Shown here in pieces: positions 21,335 through 32,082 of a stretch of 64,000 nt of DNA (positions within the stretch are counted from its first letter, which is position 1; every line of letters starts with the position of its first letter). Origin of the DNA: Propioniciclava sp. (GTDB taxonomy: Bacteria > Actinomycetota > Actinomycetes > Propionibacteriales > Propionibacteriaceae); assembly GCF_029977985.1 (NCBI RefSeq), contig NZ_JARKOT010000099.1:1-64000 (forward strand), given 5' to 3'. The translations under genes were made by a program, and so were the position numbers. The notes beneath the pieces were generated by a model, which was not told where the DNA came from, made no database searches, and saw only the letters and a program-made list of their open reading frames with translations.

Positions 21335-22375
21335 ATGGCGAAGCTGAGCGACGATCCACTGGACCCGCACGCGCACACGGACGATTCCGCCGCCGAGGGC
21401 GCGCTGCGGCCGCCGTCGTTGGCGGAGTTCCGCGGCCAGCCGCGCGTCTCCGAGCAGCTCGGGCTCGTCCTCGCCGCGGCGCAGGCGCGCGGTCAGGTGC
21501 CCGACCACGTGCTCTTGTCCGGGCCGCCCGGGCTGGGCAAGACCACCCTCGCGATGATCATCGCCAACGAGCTCGGCCAGCCGCTGCGGATCAGCTCGGG
21601 CCCGGCCATCCAGCACGCCGGTGATCTCGCGGCCATCTTGTCGGGGCTCAGCGAGGGTGAGGTGTTCTTCCTCGACGAGATCCACCGTATGAGCCGCCCG
21701 GCCGAGGAGATGCTCTACCTGGCCATGGAGGACTTCCGGGTCGACGTGATCGTCGGCAAGGGCCCGGGCGCCACCGAGATCCCGCTCGAGATCCCGCGGT
21801 TCACCCTCGTCGGCGCCACGACGCGCGCCGGACTGCTCCCCGGGCCGCTGCGCGACCGCTTCGGCTTCACGGGGCAACTCGAGTACTACGACGATGCCTC
21901 CCTCGTCGGCATCGTCGCGCGGAGCGCCCGCCTGCTGGGGATCGCGCTCGACCCGCAGTCCGCCGAGGTCATCGCCTCGCGCAGCCGCGGCACGCCCCGG
22001 ATCGCGAACCGCCTGTTGCGCCGCGTCCGCGACTACGCCCTGGTGAAGGCGGCCGGGACGATCGACCCGGCGGTGGCGGCGTCCGCGCTGGAGCTGTACG
22101 AGGTGGACGAGCTCGGCCTCGACCGGCTCGACCGCGCGGTGCTGGAAGCCGTCTGTGTGCGGTTCAGCGGTGGTCCCGTGGGCCTGTCGACCCTCGCGAT
22201 GAGCGTGGGGGAGGAGACGGAGACCGTCGAGGAGGTCGCCGAACCCTTCCTCATCCGGCAGGGATTCCTCATGCGGACGCCGCGGGGCCGGGTCGCCACG
22301 AACCGGGCGTGGCGGCACCTCGGACTCTCGGTTCCCGCCACGCACGCGGACTTGTTCTCTGGTGGGGACGACTAG
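21335..22375 (+). CDS. ruvB: Holliday junction DNA helicase RuvB
   Basis: [55 protein letters not shown]. Confidence 0.98.
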   Translation: MAKLSDDPLDPHAHTDDSAAEGALRPPSLAEFRGQPRVSEQLGLVLAAAQARGQVPDHVLLSGPPGLGKTTLAMIIANELGQPLRISSGPAIQHAGDLAAILSGLSEGEVFFLDEIHRMSRPAEEMLYLAMEDFRVDVIVGKGPGATEIPLEIPRFTLVGATTRAGLLPGPLRDRFGFTGQLEYYDDASLVGIVARSARLLGIALDPQSAEVIASRSRGTPRIANRLLRRVRDYALVKAAGTIDPAVAASALELYEVDELGLDRLDRAVLEAVCVRFSGGPVGLSTLAMSVGEETETVEEVAEPFLIRQGFLMRTPRGRVATNRAWRHLGLSVPATHADLFSGGDD

Positions 22376-22439
22376 CGGGTAGTCTCTTCCGGAGTTGGGG
22401 CCCCGTCCGGGGTCACGCCGCCGAAACGAGAGCCGCACC

Positions 22440-22850
22440 ATGCCACCTGAGATGTTGCAGACGCTCCTGATGCTCGCGCTGATGGTCGCCGTCTTCTACT
22501 TCCTGCTGATTCGCCCTGCTCAGAAGAAGCAGAAGGACCAGCAGCAGATGGTGAGCGCGCTCGCGGCCGGCTCACGCGTCATGACGACGTCGGGTGTGTT
22601 CGGCACGATCGTGCACCTGGGCGAACGGCAGGCGGTCCTCGAGATCGCCCCAGGCATCGAGATGACGGTCCTCAAGCAGGCCATCATGCGTTCGGTCTCG
22701 CCCGCGGAGGAGGAGTTCGAGTACGAGGACGACGCGTCGGCCGCCGAGACGGACCCAGCCGACGAGGGCGCCCAGCCGTCCGTGGACGTCCCTCCGGCCC
22801 CCGATGCCTCCCCCGACACCCCGTTCCAGCGCCCGGACGACGCCCGGTAA
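22440..22850 (+). CDS. yajC: Preprotein translocase subunit YajC
   Basis: Single TM MVAVFYFLLIRPAQKKQKDQQQMV; SRVMTTSGVFGTIV; precedes secD. Confidence 0.92.
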   Translation: MPPEMLQTLLMLALMVAVFYFLLIRPAQKKQKDQQQMVSALAAGSRVMTTSGVFGTIVHLGERQAVLEIAPGIEMTVLKQAIMRSVSPAEEEFEYEDDASAAETDPADEGAQPSVDVPPAPDASPDTPFQRPDDAR

Positions 22851-22883
22851 CGCCTTCTCCACCACGATCCGAGGACACTGCCC

Positions 22884-24599
22884 GTGGCCACCGAGTCCCT
22901 CAGGAACCGCACGCACCCGCTGCGGACCCTGATCATCTTCTTCTCCTTCATCGCCGTCCTCTTCGGCATCATGGCCCTCGCCGGCTCGTGGTCGCCGAAG
23001 CTCGGCCTCGACCTGCGCGGCGGCACGACGATCACGCTGACGGCCCGCAACGTGTCGGGCACCGGGGCGGTCGACAGCGCCAGCCTCGAGCAGGCGCGCA
23101 CGATCATCCAGCAGCGTGTCGATTCGATCGGCGTCGGCGAGTCCGAGGTGGCGACGGTCGGCAACGACCAGATCCAGGTGTCGGTGCCGAACGTGGCTCC
23201 GGCGCAGTTGCAGGAGATGGTCGGCCAGACGGCCCAGCTGTACTTCCGGCCCGTCTATGCCGCGGAGGCCGTCACGGCCCCCGCCCCGGAGACCACCGCC
23301 GCCCCGACCGATCCGACGGTCACGGCCGAGCCCACCACGGACGCCTCGGCCGAGCCCACCACCGACGCCACGGCGGCGCCCACCGAGGGGGCGACGGGCG
23401 AGCCCACGCCGTCGCCCACGGTCGACGGCCGCCCGGCCCCGTCGCTGCCGACAGCGCCCCCGACGCCGCGCCCGACGGCCCCGGCCGAAGTCCAGCCGAC
23501 GACGGAGGAGGTGCTGGCCTGGACGCCCTCGGCGCAGGACCAGGCCGACTTCGCCGCCTTCACCTGCGGCGACGACTTCCCCGACGTCACCGACCAGCCG
23601 CTCATCACCTGCGATCGTGACAACACGGCCAAGTACCTGCTGGCTCCCGTCGTCATCCCGGGTGACATGCTGGTGAGCGCCAGCGCGGGCATTCCGCAGG
23701 GTCAAGTGAGCTGGGTCGTGAACCTGCAGCTCGACGGCACGGGCACGACGATCTTCAACACGGTCTCGACCGCGCTCACCCAGAAGGATGCGCCGCAGAA
23801 TCAGTTCGCCATCGTTCTCGACTCCGAGGTCATCTCCGCGCCCCGGATCAACGAGGTGATCCCCAACGGCCAGGCGATGATCTCGGGCGACTTCACCCAG
23901 GCCACCGCGACTGATCTCGCGAACGTCCTCAAGTACGGTGCCCTGCCGCTCGCGTTCGACCTCTCCGAGGTGTCGAACGTGTCGCCCACCCTCGGTGGCG
24001 AGCAACTGACCGCGGGCCTCATCGCCGGCGCCATCGGTTTGGCGCTGGTCATCCTCTACGCGATCGTCTACTACCGCGCTCTCGCGGTCGTCGTGATCGG
24101 CTCGCTGGCGGTGGCCGCCGTGCTCACCTATCAATTCATGGTGCTGCTGGGGGAGGGCATGGGCTTCGCGCTCAACCTGCCCGGCATCGCCGGCGTCATC
24201 GTCGCCATCGGCATGACAGCGGACTCGTTCATCATCTTCTTCGAGCGGATTCGTGACGAGGTGCGCGAGGGCCGCAGCCTCCGGTCCGCCATCGAGACCG
24301 GCTGGCACGGTTCCCGTCGCACCATCCTCATCGCCGACGCCGTCTCCCTCCTCTCGGCGCTGGTCCTCTTCATCCTCGCCATCGGCTCGGTGAAGGGCTT
24401 CGCCTTCACGCTCGGCCTCACGACGCTGATCGACATCGCTGTCGTGTTCTGGTTCACCAAGCCGCTGATGACCCTCCTCGGCCGCACCCGCTACTTCGGG
24501 GAGGGACGCCGCTTCTCCGGCTTCGAGCCGGACCACCTCGGCGCAACCCAACGCAAGGCCGCGCGGCGGCGTCCGACCCTGACCCCGAAGGAGGCATGA
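22884..24599 (+). CDS. secD: Protein translocase subunit SecD
   Basis: LGLDLRGGTTITL; RDEVREGRSLRSAIETG; Pro/Thr/Ala-rich insert in periplasmic region. Confidence 0.95.
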   Translation: MATESLRNRTHPLRTLIIFFSFIAVLFGIMALAGSWSPKLGLDLRGGTTITLTARNVSGTGAVDSASLEQARTIIQQRVDSIGVGESEVATVGNDQIQVSVPNVAPAQLQEMVGQTAQLYFRPVYAAEAVTAPAPETTAAPTDPTVTAEPTTDASAEPTTDATAAPTEGATGEPTPSPTVDGRPAPSLPTAPPTPRPTAPAEVQPTTEEVLAWTPSAQDQADFAAFTCGDDFPDVTDQPLITCDRDNTAKYLLAPVVIPGDMLVSASAGIPQGQVSWVVNLQLDGTGTTIFNTVSTALTQKDAPQNQFAIVLDSEVISAPRINEVIPNGQAMISGDFTQATATDLANVLKYGALPLAFDLSEVSNVSPTLGGEQLTAGLIAGAIGLALVILYAIVYYRALAVVVIGSLAVAAVLTYQFMVLLGEGMGFALNLPGIAGVIVAIGMTADSFIIFFERIRDEVREGRSLRSAIETGWHGSRRTILIADAVSLLSALVLFILAIGSVKGFAFTLGLTTLIDIAVVFWFTKPLMTLLGRTRYFGEGRRFSGFEPDHLGATQRKAARRRPTLTPKEA

Positions 24600-25786
24600 T
24601 GGCGTCCCGCGCCAGCCTCGCGCACCGGCTGTACACCGGCGAGCTGAGCTACGACTTCGTCGGGAAGCGGACGTTCTGGTACAAGTTCTCGGGCGTGTTG
24701 CTGGTGCTGTGCCTCGCGGTGACGCTGATCCGGGGGCTCAACCTGTCGATCGACTTCACGGGCGGCTCCGAGTTCACGGTCCCCACCCAGGTGACCGCGA
24801 CGACGGTCGACGACTACCGCAAGGTCGCCCAGGACACGGGGCTGCCGGATCTCGGCGAGGTGCGCGTCAACACGATCGGCGACGGCCAGGTGCGCATCCA
24901 GACACGCGCGCTGAACGCCGAGGAGATCAACCAGATGACGGCGGCGCTCGCCCAGCGCGCGGGCCTCGACACCGCCGAGGTCACCAACAACCTCATCGGC
25001 TCGTCTTGGGGTGAGCAGATCACCCGGCAGGGCTTGATCGCGCTCGTCGTGTTCCTCGTGCTCGTCGCGATCATGATCTGGGCGTACTTCCGGAACTGGA
25101 AGATGTCCGTGGCGGCGCTCGTCGCGCTGGCGCACGACCTGATCGTCGTGATCGGGGTGTATGCCCTGTTGCAGTTCACGTTCAGCCCCGCCAGCCTCAT
25201 CGGCACGCTGACGATCCTCGGGTACTCGCTGTACGACACGGTGGTCGTGTTCGACCGCGTCCGGGACAACACCCGCGCCATGACCCAAGGCAACAAGACC
25301 CTGGGTCAACTGGTGAACCAAGCGGTCAACCAGGTGCTGATCAGGTCGCTCAACACGACGATCATCGGCGTGCTCCCCGTTGCCGCGCTGCTCTTCGCCG
25401 GCACGTTCATCCTCGGCACCGGCCCTCTCATGGACCTCGGCCTCGCCCTGTTCGTCGGTATGGTCGCGGGCGCCTACAGCTCGATCTTCCTCGCAGCACC
25501 CTTGTTCGTCGACCTGCGCAGCCGGGACGCCGACATGGTCGAGCACGAGGCCCACCTCAAGCGGCGCACCAGCCGGAAGACCGGCCGGGCCCCGGCCACG
25601 CGTGCTGCCGACGCCGACGGCGAGGACGCCGGTGAGGCCGTCACCGTCGCTCCGGTCGGGACAGCTGTGCCGGTCAGCGGGGCCAGCGTGGTCGATCCCC
25701 GCACACTCGGGGCGGTCCGCCCCGACCAGGTGGCGCGGCACCAGCCGCGCAGCACCACCCGCTCCCAACGCAGGAAGGACCACTGA
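24596..25786 (+). CDS. secF: Protein translocase subunit SecF
   Basis: LSIDFTGGSEFTV; GYSLYDTVVVFDRVRDN; overlaps secD. Confidence 0.95.
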   Translation: MMASRASLAHRLYTGELSYDFVGKRTFWYKFSGVLLVLCLAVTLIRGLNLSIDFTGGSEFTVPTQVTATTVDDYRKVAQDTGLPDLGEVRVNTIGDGQVRIQTRALNAEEINQMTAALAQRAGLDTAEVTNNLIGSSWGEQITRQGLIALVVFLVLVAIMIWAYFRNWKMSVAALVALAHDLIVVIGVYALLQFTFSPASLIGTLTILGYSLYDTVVVFDRVRDNTRAMTQGNKTLGQLVNQAVNQVLIRSLNTTIIGVLPVAALLFAGTFILGTGPLMDLGLALFVGMVAGAYSSIFLAAPLFVDLRSRDADMVEHEAHLKRRTSRKTGRAPATRAADADGEDAGEAVTVAPVGTAVPVSGASVVDPRTLGAVRPDQVARHQPRSTTRSQRRKDH

Positions 25787-26319
25787 TGTCGGCCGAAGCC
25801 GAGCGCATCAACGCTCTCATCCGTGAGGTTCCGGACTGGCCCAAGCCGGGCGTCGTCTTCAAGGACATCACGCCGCTGCTCTCCGACGCCGAGGGCTTCA
25901 CGATGGCCGTGGACGAGCTGACCAAACTGGCTCCGCAGCCGATCGACATCGTCGTCGGCATGGAGGCGCGCGGGTTCATCTTCGCTGCGCCGGTGGCGCT
26001 CAACCTGGGCGCGGGTTTCGTGCCCGTCCGCAAGCCGGGCAAGCTGCCCTACACGACGATCGACCAGAGCTTCGCGCTCGAGTACGGTCAGGCGACGCTC
26101 GCCATGCACACGGACGCCCTGTGGCCCGGTGCACGGGTCCTCGTCGTGGACGACATCCTCGCCACCGGTGGCACCGTGGGGGCGACGGCGTCCCTCATCA
26201 AGCGGATGGGCGCCGAACTGGTGCACGTCGTCGTGCTGATCGAGCTGGAGTTCCTGGGCGGTCGCGATCGGCTGGCCGCGGAGGGCATCGATTCGGTGTC
26301 CGCCCTCATCACCTGCTGA
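25786..26319 (+). CDS. apt: Adenine phosphoribosyltransferase
   Basis: VPDWPKPGVVFKDITPLL; GMEARGFIFAAPVA; VLVVDDILATGGT. Confidence 0.96.
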   Translation: MSAEAERINALIREVPDWPKPGVVFKDITPLLSDAEGFTMAVDELTKLAPQPIDIVVGMEARGFIFAAPVALNLGAGFVPVRKPGKLPYTTIDQSFALEYGQATLAMHTDALWPGARVLVVDDILATGGTVGATASLIKRMGAELVHVVVLIELEFLGGRDRLAAEGIDSVSALITC

Positions 26320-26408
26320 CGCCCCTACGGATCGGGCTCGTCGCGACCATTCCTCGATCCACCGCGGCCGGCCCCCTAGAGTAGGGACCCTGACGGGAGG
26401 TGACGCAG

Positions 26409-28703
26409 GTGAGCGACACGAAGCCCAGCGACGAGCTGACTGCAGGCTCGGACGCCGCCGCGCGCCCCGTCCCGGACGCCGCCCGCGCACCTGAGCGGCT
26501 CAGCATGCGCAAGATGCTGGCCCGGCTGGGTTCTGGCCGCTCGCCGGGCGCCGTCCAGCTGGAACCCTTGCTCGCAGCGATGCGCGAGCACCACCCGAAG
26601 GCGGACGTGGCGCTCATCGAGCGGGCCTACCGCACGGCGGAGCGGTTCCACGAGGGGCAGACGCGCAAGAGCGGCGACCCGTACATCACGCACCCGCTCG
26701 CCGTGGCGTCCATCCTCGCCGGCTTGGGCATGAACGAGCCCACGATCTGCGCCGCACTCCTGCACGACACCGTGGAGGACACCGCCTACTCCATCACGCA
26801 GTTGACGGCCGACTTCGGTCCCGAGATCGCGCGCATGGTCGACGGCGTGACGAAGCTGGACAAGGTCAAGTACGGGGAGACGGCGAAGGCGGAGACGATC
26901 CGCAAGATGGTCGTGGCGATGAGCCGCGACATCCGCGTCCTCGTGATCAAGCTGGCCGACCGGCTGCACAACATGCGTACGATCGGCTCGCTGCGGCAGG
27001 ACAAGCAGATCCGGATCGCGAAGGACACGCTCGAGATCTACGCGCCTCTGGCGCACCGGCTGGGCATGAGCGCGATCAAGTGGGAACTCGAGGACCTGGC
27101 GTTCTCGGTGATCGAGCCGAAGGTGTACTCGGAGATCGTCAAGCTGGTGGCAGACCGTGCGCCGCTGCGCGACCAGTACCTCCGGACAGTCGTCGAGCAG
27201 GTGAAAGGCGATCTGGACGCCGCCCGCATCAAGGCGTCGGTGTATGGGCGGCCGAAGCACTACTACTCGATCTACCAGAAGATGATGGTGCGCGGCCGCG
27301 ACTTCTACGACATCTACGACCTCGTGGGGCTGCGCATCCTGGTCGACACGAAGCGGGACTGCTACGACGTTCTCGGCGTCCTGCACAACCGGTGGAAGCC
27401 CTTGCCCGGCCGGTTCAAGGACTACATCGCCATGCCCAAGTTCAACCTGTACCAGTCCCTGCACACGACCGTGCTCGGCCCTGGCGGCAAGCCGGTGGAA
27501 CTGCAGATCCGCACCCACGAGATGCACCGGCAGGCCGAGTACGGGGTCGCGGCGCACTGGCGCTACAAGGAGGGGAAGGGCGCCGGCGACGAGATCAACT
27601 GGGTGCAGTCGCTCGCCGAATGGCAGAAGGAGACGGAGGACTCGGGCGAGTTCCTGGACACGTTCACCGAGGAGATCGTCAAGAACGAGGTGTTCGTGTT
27701 CAGCCCGAAGGGAGACGTCATCTCGCTTCCGGCCGGCTCGACGCCGGTGGACTTCGCGTACGCGATCCACACCGAGGTGGGCCACCGCTGCATCGGCGCG
27801 CGCGTGAACGGACGCCTCGTCCCCCTCGATTCGACGCTCGACATGGGCATGAGCGTCGACATCATCACGTCGAAGTCCGAGTCGGCGGGACCGAGCCGCG
27901 ACTGGCTGAGCTTCGTGAAGACGCCGCGGGCGCGGTCGAAGATCCGTCAGTACTTCAGCCGGGAGCGTCGCGACGAGATGATCGAGGCCGGGCAGGATGC
28001 CATCGGCAAGCAGATGCGCCGCCAGCACCTGGCGGGCCGCCTGCTGACTCCCGAGACGCTGGCGTCGTTGGCGCAGCACTTCCACGTGTCCGACACGCCG
28101 TCGCTCCTCGCTGCCGTCGGTGAGAACACCATCGGCGCGCAGGCGGTGGTGACGGCGCTGGTCGAGTCGATGGGGGGCGGCGTCGCCGCGGCCGAGGCGT
28201 CCCTCGTGGACAAGGCGCTCCTGGTGGAGCCCGGGCGCAAACTGCCCCGGGACCACACCGGCATCGTCGTGGAGGGCGACACCGGCGTCTACACGAAGCT
28301 GGCGCGATGCTGCATGCCGGTGCCGGGCGACGCGATCGTGGGATTCGTGACGCGCGGCGAGGGTGTCAGCGTGCATCGTGAGGACTGCTCGAACGTGGCT
28401 TCGCTGCGGCAGATCCCGGACCGGATGGTGCGCGTCTCGTGGGCGCCGACGACGGATGCGGCGTTCCTGGTCGCCGTTCAACTCGAGGGCCTGGATCGCT
28501 CGGGCATGTTGGCGGATGTGTCGCGGGTGCTGTCGGAGATGCACATGAGCATCGTCACCGTCTCGGCGAACACGAGTCGCGACCACGTGTTCACCATGCG
28601 GCTGACCTTCCAGACGCCCGATCCGCGTCATCTGGACGCGGTGGTGAACAGCCTGCGCCGCATCCCTGGCGTCTACGAGGTCAGCCGGGTCAAGCCGGGC
28701 TGA
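26409..28703 (+). CDS. rel: Bifunctional (p)ppGpp synthetase/hydrolase Rel
   Basis: HD motif LLHDTVEDT; synthetase GRFKDYIAMPKFNLYQSLHTTV (RXKD); TGS and ACT domains. Confidence 0.96.
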   Translation: MSDTKPSDELTAGSDAAARPVPDAARAPERLSMRKMLARLGSGRSPGAVQLEPLLAAMREHHPKADVALIERAYRTAERFHEGQTRKSGDPYITHPLAVASILAGLGMNEPTICAALLHDTVEDTAYSITQLTADFGPEIARMVDGVTKLDKVKYGETAKAETIRKMVVAMSRDIRVLVIKLADRLHNMRTIGSLRQDKQIRIAKDTLEIYAPLAHRLGMSAIKWELEDLAFSVIEPKVYSEIVKLVADRAPLRDQYLRTVVEQVKGDLDAARIKASVYGRPKHYYSIYQKMMVRGRDFYDIYDLVGLRILVDTKRDCYDVLGVLHNRWKPLPGRFKDYIAMPKFNLYQSLHTTVLGPGGKPVELQIRTHEMHRQAEYGVAAHWRYKEGKGAGDEINWVQSLAEWQKETEDSGEFLDTFTEEIVKNEVFVFSPKGDVISLPAGSTPVDFAYAIHTEVGHRCIGARVNGRLVPLDSTLDMGMSVDIITSKSESAGPSRDWLSFVKTPRARSKIRQYFSRERRDEMIEAGQDAIGKQMRRQHLAGRLLTPETLASLAQHFHVSDTPSLLAAVGENTIGAQAVVTALVESMGGGVAAAEASLVDKALLVEPGRKLPRDHTGIVVEGDTGVYTKLARCCMPVPGDAIVGFVTRGEGVSVHREDCSNVASLRQIPDRMVRVSWAPTTDAAFLVAVQLEGLDRSGMLADVSRVLSEMHMSIVTVSANTSRDHVFTMRLTFQTPDPRHLDAVVNSLRRIPGVYEVSRVKPG

Positions 28704-28710
28704 GTCGTGG

Positions 28711-28738
28711 GGCCCCGCCGGTCGCGCCTGACGGGGCC
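28711..28738 (+). terminator. Possible terminator hairpin after rel
   Basis: GGCCCCG ... CGGGGCC 7-bp stem between convergent genes, no clear U tract. Confidence 0.35.
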
Positions 28739-28754
28739 ACCGTCTCGCTGATCT

Positions 28755-29999
28755 TCAGCGGGTGAAGTCGGCCAGCGTCGTCTTCGCCTGCTCGAGCCAC
28801 GTCGTGTAGGCGGCGATGGAGTCCTCCGCCTTCTTGGCGGCCGCCTTGTCGCCGCGCGCCGTGGCCTTGGTCACCTTCTCGGTCAGCTTCTCGATCTCGG
28901 CGCTCAGCATGGCCACCGTCTCCTCGGCGCGTTGCCGCGCCTCGGGATCAGTGCGCTTCCACTCGGCCTCCTCGGCCTCCTTGACCGCTCCCTCGAGCTT
29001 CCGGACGCGGGCGTCCAGGCCGCGCATGGCGTCGCGGGGAACCTTCCCGAGGTCGTTGTACTCGGCCAGGAACTTGCGGTAGGCGGCACGGCCCTGCTCC
29101 GGATCGGTGATGGGCAGGATGGCGGCTTCGGCGGCGTCCAACAGGGCTTGCTTGGCCGTCAGGTTGCCGGAGAACTCCTCGTCCTGCGCCGACTGGGCGG
29201 CCGTCCGGGCGTCGAAGAACTGGTCCTGCAAGCCGCGGAACTCCGACCACAACTTCTCGTCGTCGCTCCGTGCCGCGGACCCGGCTGCCTTCCAGCGGGT
29301 CATCAGCTCGCGGAAGGCGCCCGCCGTCGGGCCCCAGTCGGTCGAGCCCGCCAACTCCCGCGCCTCCGCGATGATGGCCTCCTTGGCCGCCTTCGCCTGG
29401 TCCCAGCGCCCCGACTGCTCGGCGAACTGGGCCTTGCGGCGCCGCGTGTACGTCGTGCGCGCCAAGGAGAACCGGTGCCACAGGGCGTCGTCGGTGGCCC
29501 TGTCGATGCGGGGGAGCGCCTTCCACTCATCGAGCAGCGACCGGAACCGATTGACGCCGCCGCGCCAGTCGTTGCCCTGCGCGAGCGTCTCGGCCTCGGC
29601 GACCATCGCCTCCTTGGCGGCGATCGTGGCCCCGTTCTGCTTCGCGCGTTCGGCCTTGCGCGCCTCGGACGCCTCCGCGAGCTTCGGCGTCAGGGCCTCC
29701 AGGCGTGCGGAGAGCGACGCCAGGTCACCCACCGCGTTCGCGTCGGCGACCGACTTCGACAACGACGAGATCGCCTTGCGGGCGTCCTCGGGCGACACGA
29801 CGCCGGAACCCAGACGCTGTTCGAGGAGCGTGACCTCCAGATCGAGCGCCTCGAAGCGGCGCACGTAGAAGGCCATCGCCTCGTCGGCAGAGACACCCGG
29901 TACCTGGCCGACGGCGCGCTCGCCGTCCGCGGTCGTCACGTACACGGTGCCATCGGGGTCGACCCGTCCGAAGCTGGCCGGGCCCTGCGCGTCAGTCAT
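28755..29999 (-). CDS. DUF349 domain-containing protein
   Basis: Repeated helical units W(R/D)xA..R.L...WK (e.g. FRSLLDEWKALPRIDRATDDALWHRFSLARTTYTRRRKAQF). Confidence 0.85.
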   Translation of the reverse strand: MTDAQGPASFGRVDPDGTVYVTTADGERAVGQVPGVSADEAMAFYVRRFEALDLEVTLLEQRLGSGVVSPEDARKAISSLSKSVADANAVGDLASLSARLEALTPKLAEASEARKAERAKQNGATIAAKEAMVAEAETLAQGNDWRGGVNRFRSLLDEWKALPRIDRATDDALWHRFSLARTTYTRRRKAQFAEQSGRWDQAKAAKEAIIAEARELAGSTDWGPTAGAFRELMTRWKAAGSAARSDDEKLWSEFRGLQDQFFDARTAAQSAQDEEFSGNLTAKQALLDAAEAAILPITDPEQGRAAYRKFLAEYNDLGKVPRDAMRGLDARVRKLEGAVKEAEEAEWKRTDPEARQRAEETVAMLSAEIEKLTEKVTKATARGDKAAAKKAEDSIAAYTTWLEQAKTTLADFTR

Positions 30000-30064
30000 G
30001 CGCCTTATCTTGCCCCATAACCGGCTCCGGATCGGCGCAGGTCCGCGCGGATAGGCTGGGATCC

Positions 30065-30751
30065 ATGCTGCTCACGTCGTTCCCGGCCGGACCGCTGCAG
30101 GCCAACTGCTACGTGTTCTCCGGCGACGACACCCACGCGGTGGTCGTCGACCCGGGCGTCAACGCGGCGGAGGGCGTCCGGCAGATCGTGGCCGACCGGG
30201 GTCTGACAGTCGACGCCGTCCTGCTCACCCACGGCCACCCCGACCACGTGGGGGCAGCCGCCGACGTGGCCGACCACTACGGCGTCCCGGCGTACCTGCA
30301 CGCCGCCGACCGGTCCATGTTCGACCCGGCCACCCTCATGCCCTGGGCGGTCGAGATCATCGAGCGGTTCGGCGTCAACCACACCGAGCCGGCCGACCTC
30401 CGCCTGCTCGCTGGTGGAGAGACGGTCGAGGCCGGCGGCGTCACGTTCACGACCGAGCACGCGCCCGGCCACACGCAGGGCTGCCTGTTGTGGCGGACGC
30501 CCCTGCCGCAGCCGTTCGCCCAGGCGCCGGAGTTGACCGAGCTCGTGTTCACCGGCGACGTGGTGTTCGCCGGCGCCATCGGGCGCACCGACCTGCCCGG
30601 CGGCGACCACGCCACCATGCTCGCTACGCTGGCCCGGGTCGTGCTCGCGTTGCCCGACAGCGCGGTGCTCCTGCCCGGCCACGGCCCCGAGACCACGATG
30701 GCCCGCGAGCGCGCCACGAACCCGTACCTTCAAGCCGACTACCTGAGGTGA
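30065..30751 (+). CDS. MBL-fold metallohydrolase (glyoxalase II-like)
   Basis: LLTHGHPDHVGAAADV; VFTGDVVFAGAIGRTDLPGG; LLPGHGPETTM; upstream of hisS. Confidence 0.9.
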   Translation: MLLTSFPAGPLQANCYVFSGDDTHAVVVDPGVNAAEGVRQIVADRGLTVDAVLLTHGHPDHVGAAADVADHYGVPAYLHAADRSMFDPATLMPWAVEIIERFGVNHTEPADLRLLAGGETVEAGGVTFTTEHAPGHTQGCLLWRTPLPQPFAQAPELTELVFTGDVVFAGAIGRTDLPGGDHATMLATLARVVLALPDSAVLLPGHGPETTMARERATNPYLQADYLR

Positions 30752-30753
30752 CC

Positions 30754-32082
30754 ATGCGACCCAAGCCGCTCTCCGGCTTCCCCGAGTTCCTGCCGTCCGG
30801 GCGGATGGTCGAGCAGGCCGTGCTCGACTCCCTGCGGGAGTCGTTCGAACTGCACGGGTTCGCCTCCGTCGAGACGCGCGCGGTCGAGACGATGGATTCG
30901 CTCACCCGCAAGGGCGAGATCGACAAGGAGGTCTACGTCGTCCGCCGCCTGCACGCGAGCGGGTCGGACGCCGACGAGCTCGGCCTCCACTTCGATCTCA
31001 CCGTGCCGTTCGCCCGCTACGTGCTCGAGAACTCCGGACACCTGCACTTCCCGTTCCGCCGCTACCAGATCCAGAAGGTGTGGCGCGGCGAGCGGCCGCA
31101 GGAGGGGCGCTACCGCGAGTTCGTGCAGGCCGACATCGACATCGTCGGCGAGAACACCCTCGCCGCCCACCACGACGTCGAGGTGGCGCTCGTCATGATC
31201 GAGGCGCTCGGGCGGCTGCACGACGATCTCGGCATCCCGCCGATCGTCATGCACGTCAACAACCGCCTGCTCGCCGAGGGCTTCTACCGCGGCCTGGGCG
31301 TCGAGGACCACATGGCCGTGCTGCAGCGCGTCGACAAGCTCGCGAAGATCGGGCCCGCGGCCGTCCAGCGCCTGCTCGTCGACGAACTCGGCATGGACGC
31401 CGACGCCGCAGCCACGTGTCTCCAGCTCGCCACGATCACGAGCGAGGACACCGCCTTCGTCGAGCAGGTGCGCGCCCTCGGCGTCCAGCACCCGCTGCTC
31501 GATGCGGGGTTGGACGCCCTCGCCGCGGTCGTCGAGGCCGCCGCGATCGCGGCACCCGGACGCCTCGTCGCCGACCTGGCCATCGCCCGCGGCCTCGACT
31601 ACTACACCGGCACCGTCTACGAGACGCAGATGGAGGGGTTCGAGCATCTCGGCTCGATCTGCTCGGGCGGGCGCTACGACGCGTTGGCCTCCGACGGCAA
31701 GAAGACCTACCCCGGCGTCGGCATTTCGGTGGGGGTCACGCGTGTGCTGGCGCCGCTCATCGCGCGGGGCGAGCTGGCGGCGTCCCGGTCGGTGCCCACC
31801 TGCGTGCTCGTGGCCGTGGACGCCGAGGAGACCCGCGGCGACGCCATGGCCACGGCCGCCCGACTGCGTGCCCGGGGCATCCCGACCGAGGTCGCGCCCA
31901 AGGCGGACAAGTTCGGTCGTCAGATCCGCTACGCCGACCGCCGGGGCATCCCGTACGTCTGGTTCAGCGACTCGACGGTCAAGGACATCCGCTCCGGCGA
32001 GCAGGTTCCCGCCGACGCCGATACCTGGACGCCGCCGGCCGCGGACCTGCGCCCGGGCGTGATCGCCGGGTCCGCCCAGTAG
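30754..32082 (+). CDS. hisS: Histidyl-tRNA synthetase
   Basis: Class II aaRS: FDLTVPFARYV, FRRYQIQKVWRGERPQEGRYREFVQADIDIVG, ARGLDYYTGTVYE. Confidence 0.96.
   Translation: MRPKPLSGFPEFLPSGRMVEQAVLDSLRESFELHGFASVETRAVETMDSLTRKGEIDKEVYVVRRLHASGSDADELGLHFDLTVPFARYVLENSGHLHFPFRRYQIQKVWRGERPQEGRYREFVQADIDIVGENTLAAHHDVEVALVMIEALGRLHDDLGIPPIVMHVNNRLLAEGFYRGLGVEDHMAVLQRVDKLAKIGPAAVQRLLVDELGMDADAAATCLQLATITSEDTAFVEQVRALGVQHPLLDAGLDALAAVVEAAAIAAPGRLVADLAIARGLDYYTGTVYETQMEGFEHLGSICSGGRYDALASDGKKTYPGVGISVGVTRVLAPLIARGELAASRSVPTCVLVAVDAEETRGDAMATAARLRARGIPTEVAPKADKFGRQIRYADRRGIPYVWFSDSTVKDIRSGEQVPADADTWTPPAADLRPGVIAGSAQ

Noticed and set aside
18490-21378. 962-aa minus-strand ORF
   Set aside because: Only its C-terminal 199 aa (18490-19089) is a plausible gene; the rest is antisense of yebC-ruvCA.
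22572-24551. 659-aa minus-strand ORF with Arg/Gly repeats
   Set aside because: Shadow of secD; the repeat-like look comes from the Pro/Thr-rich SecD insert read antisense.
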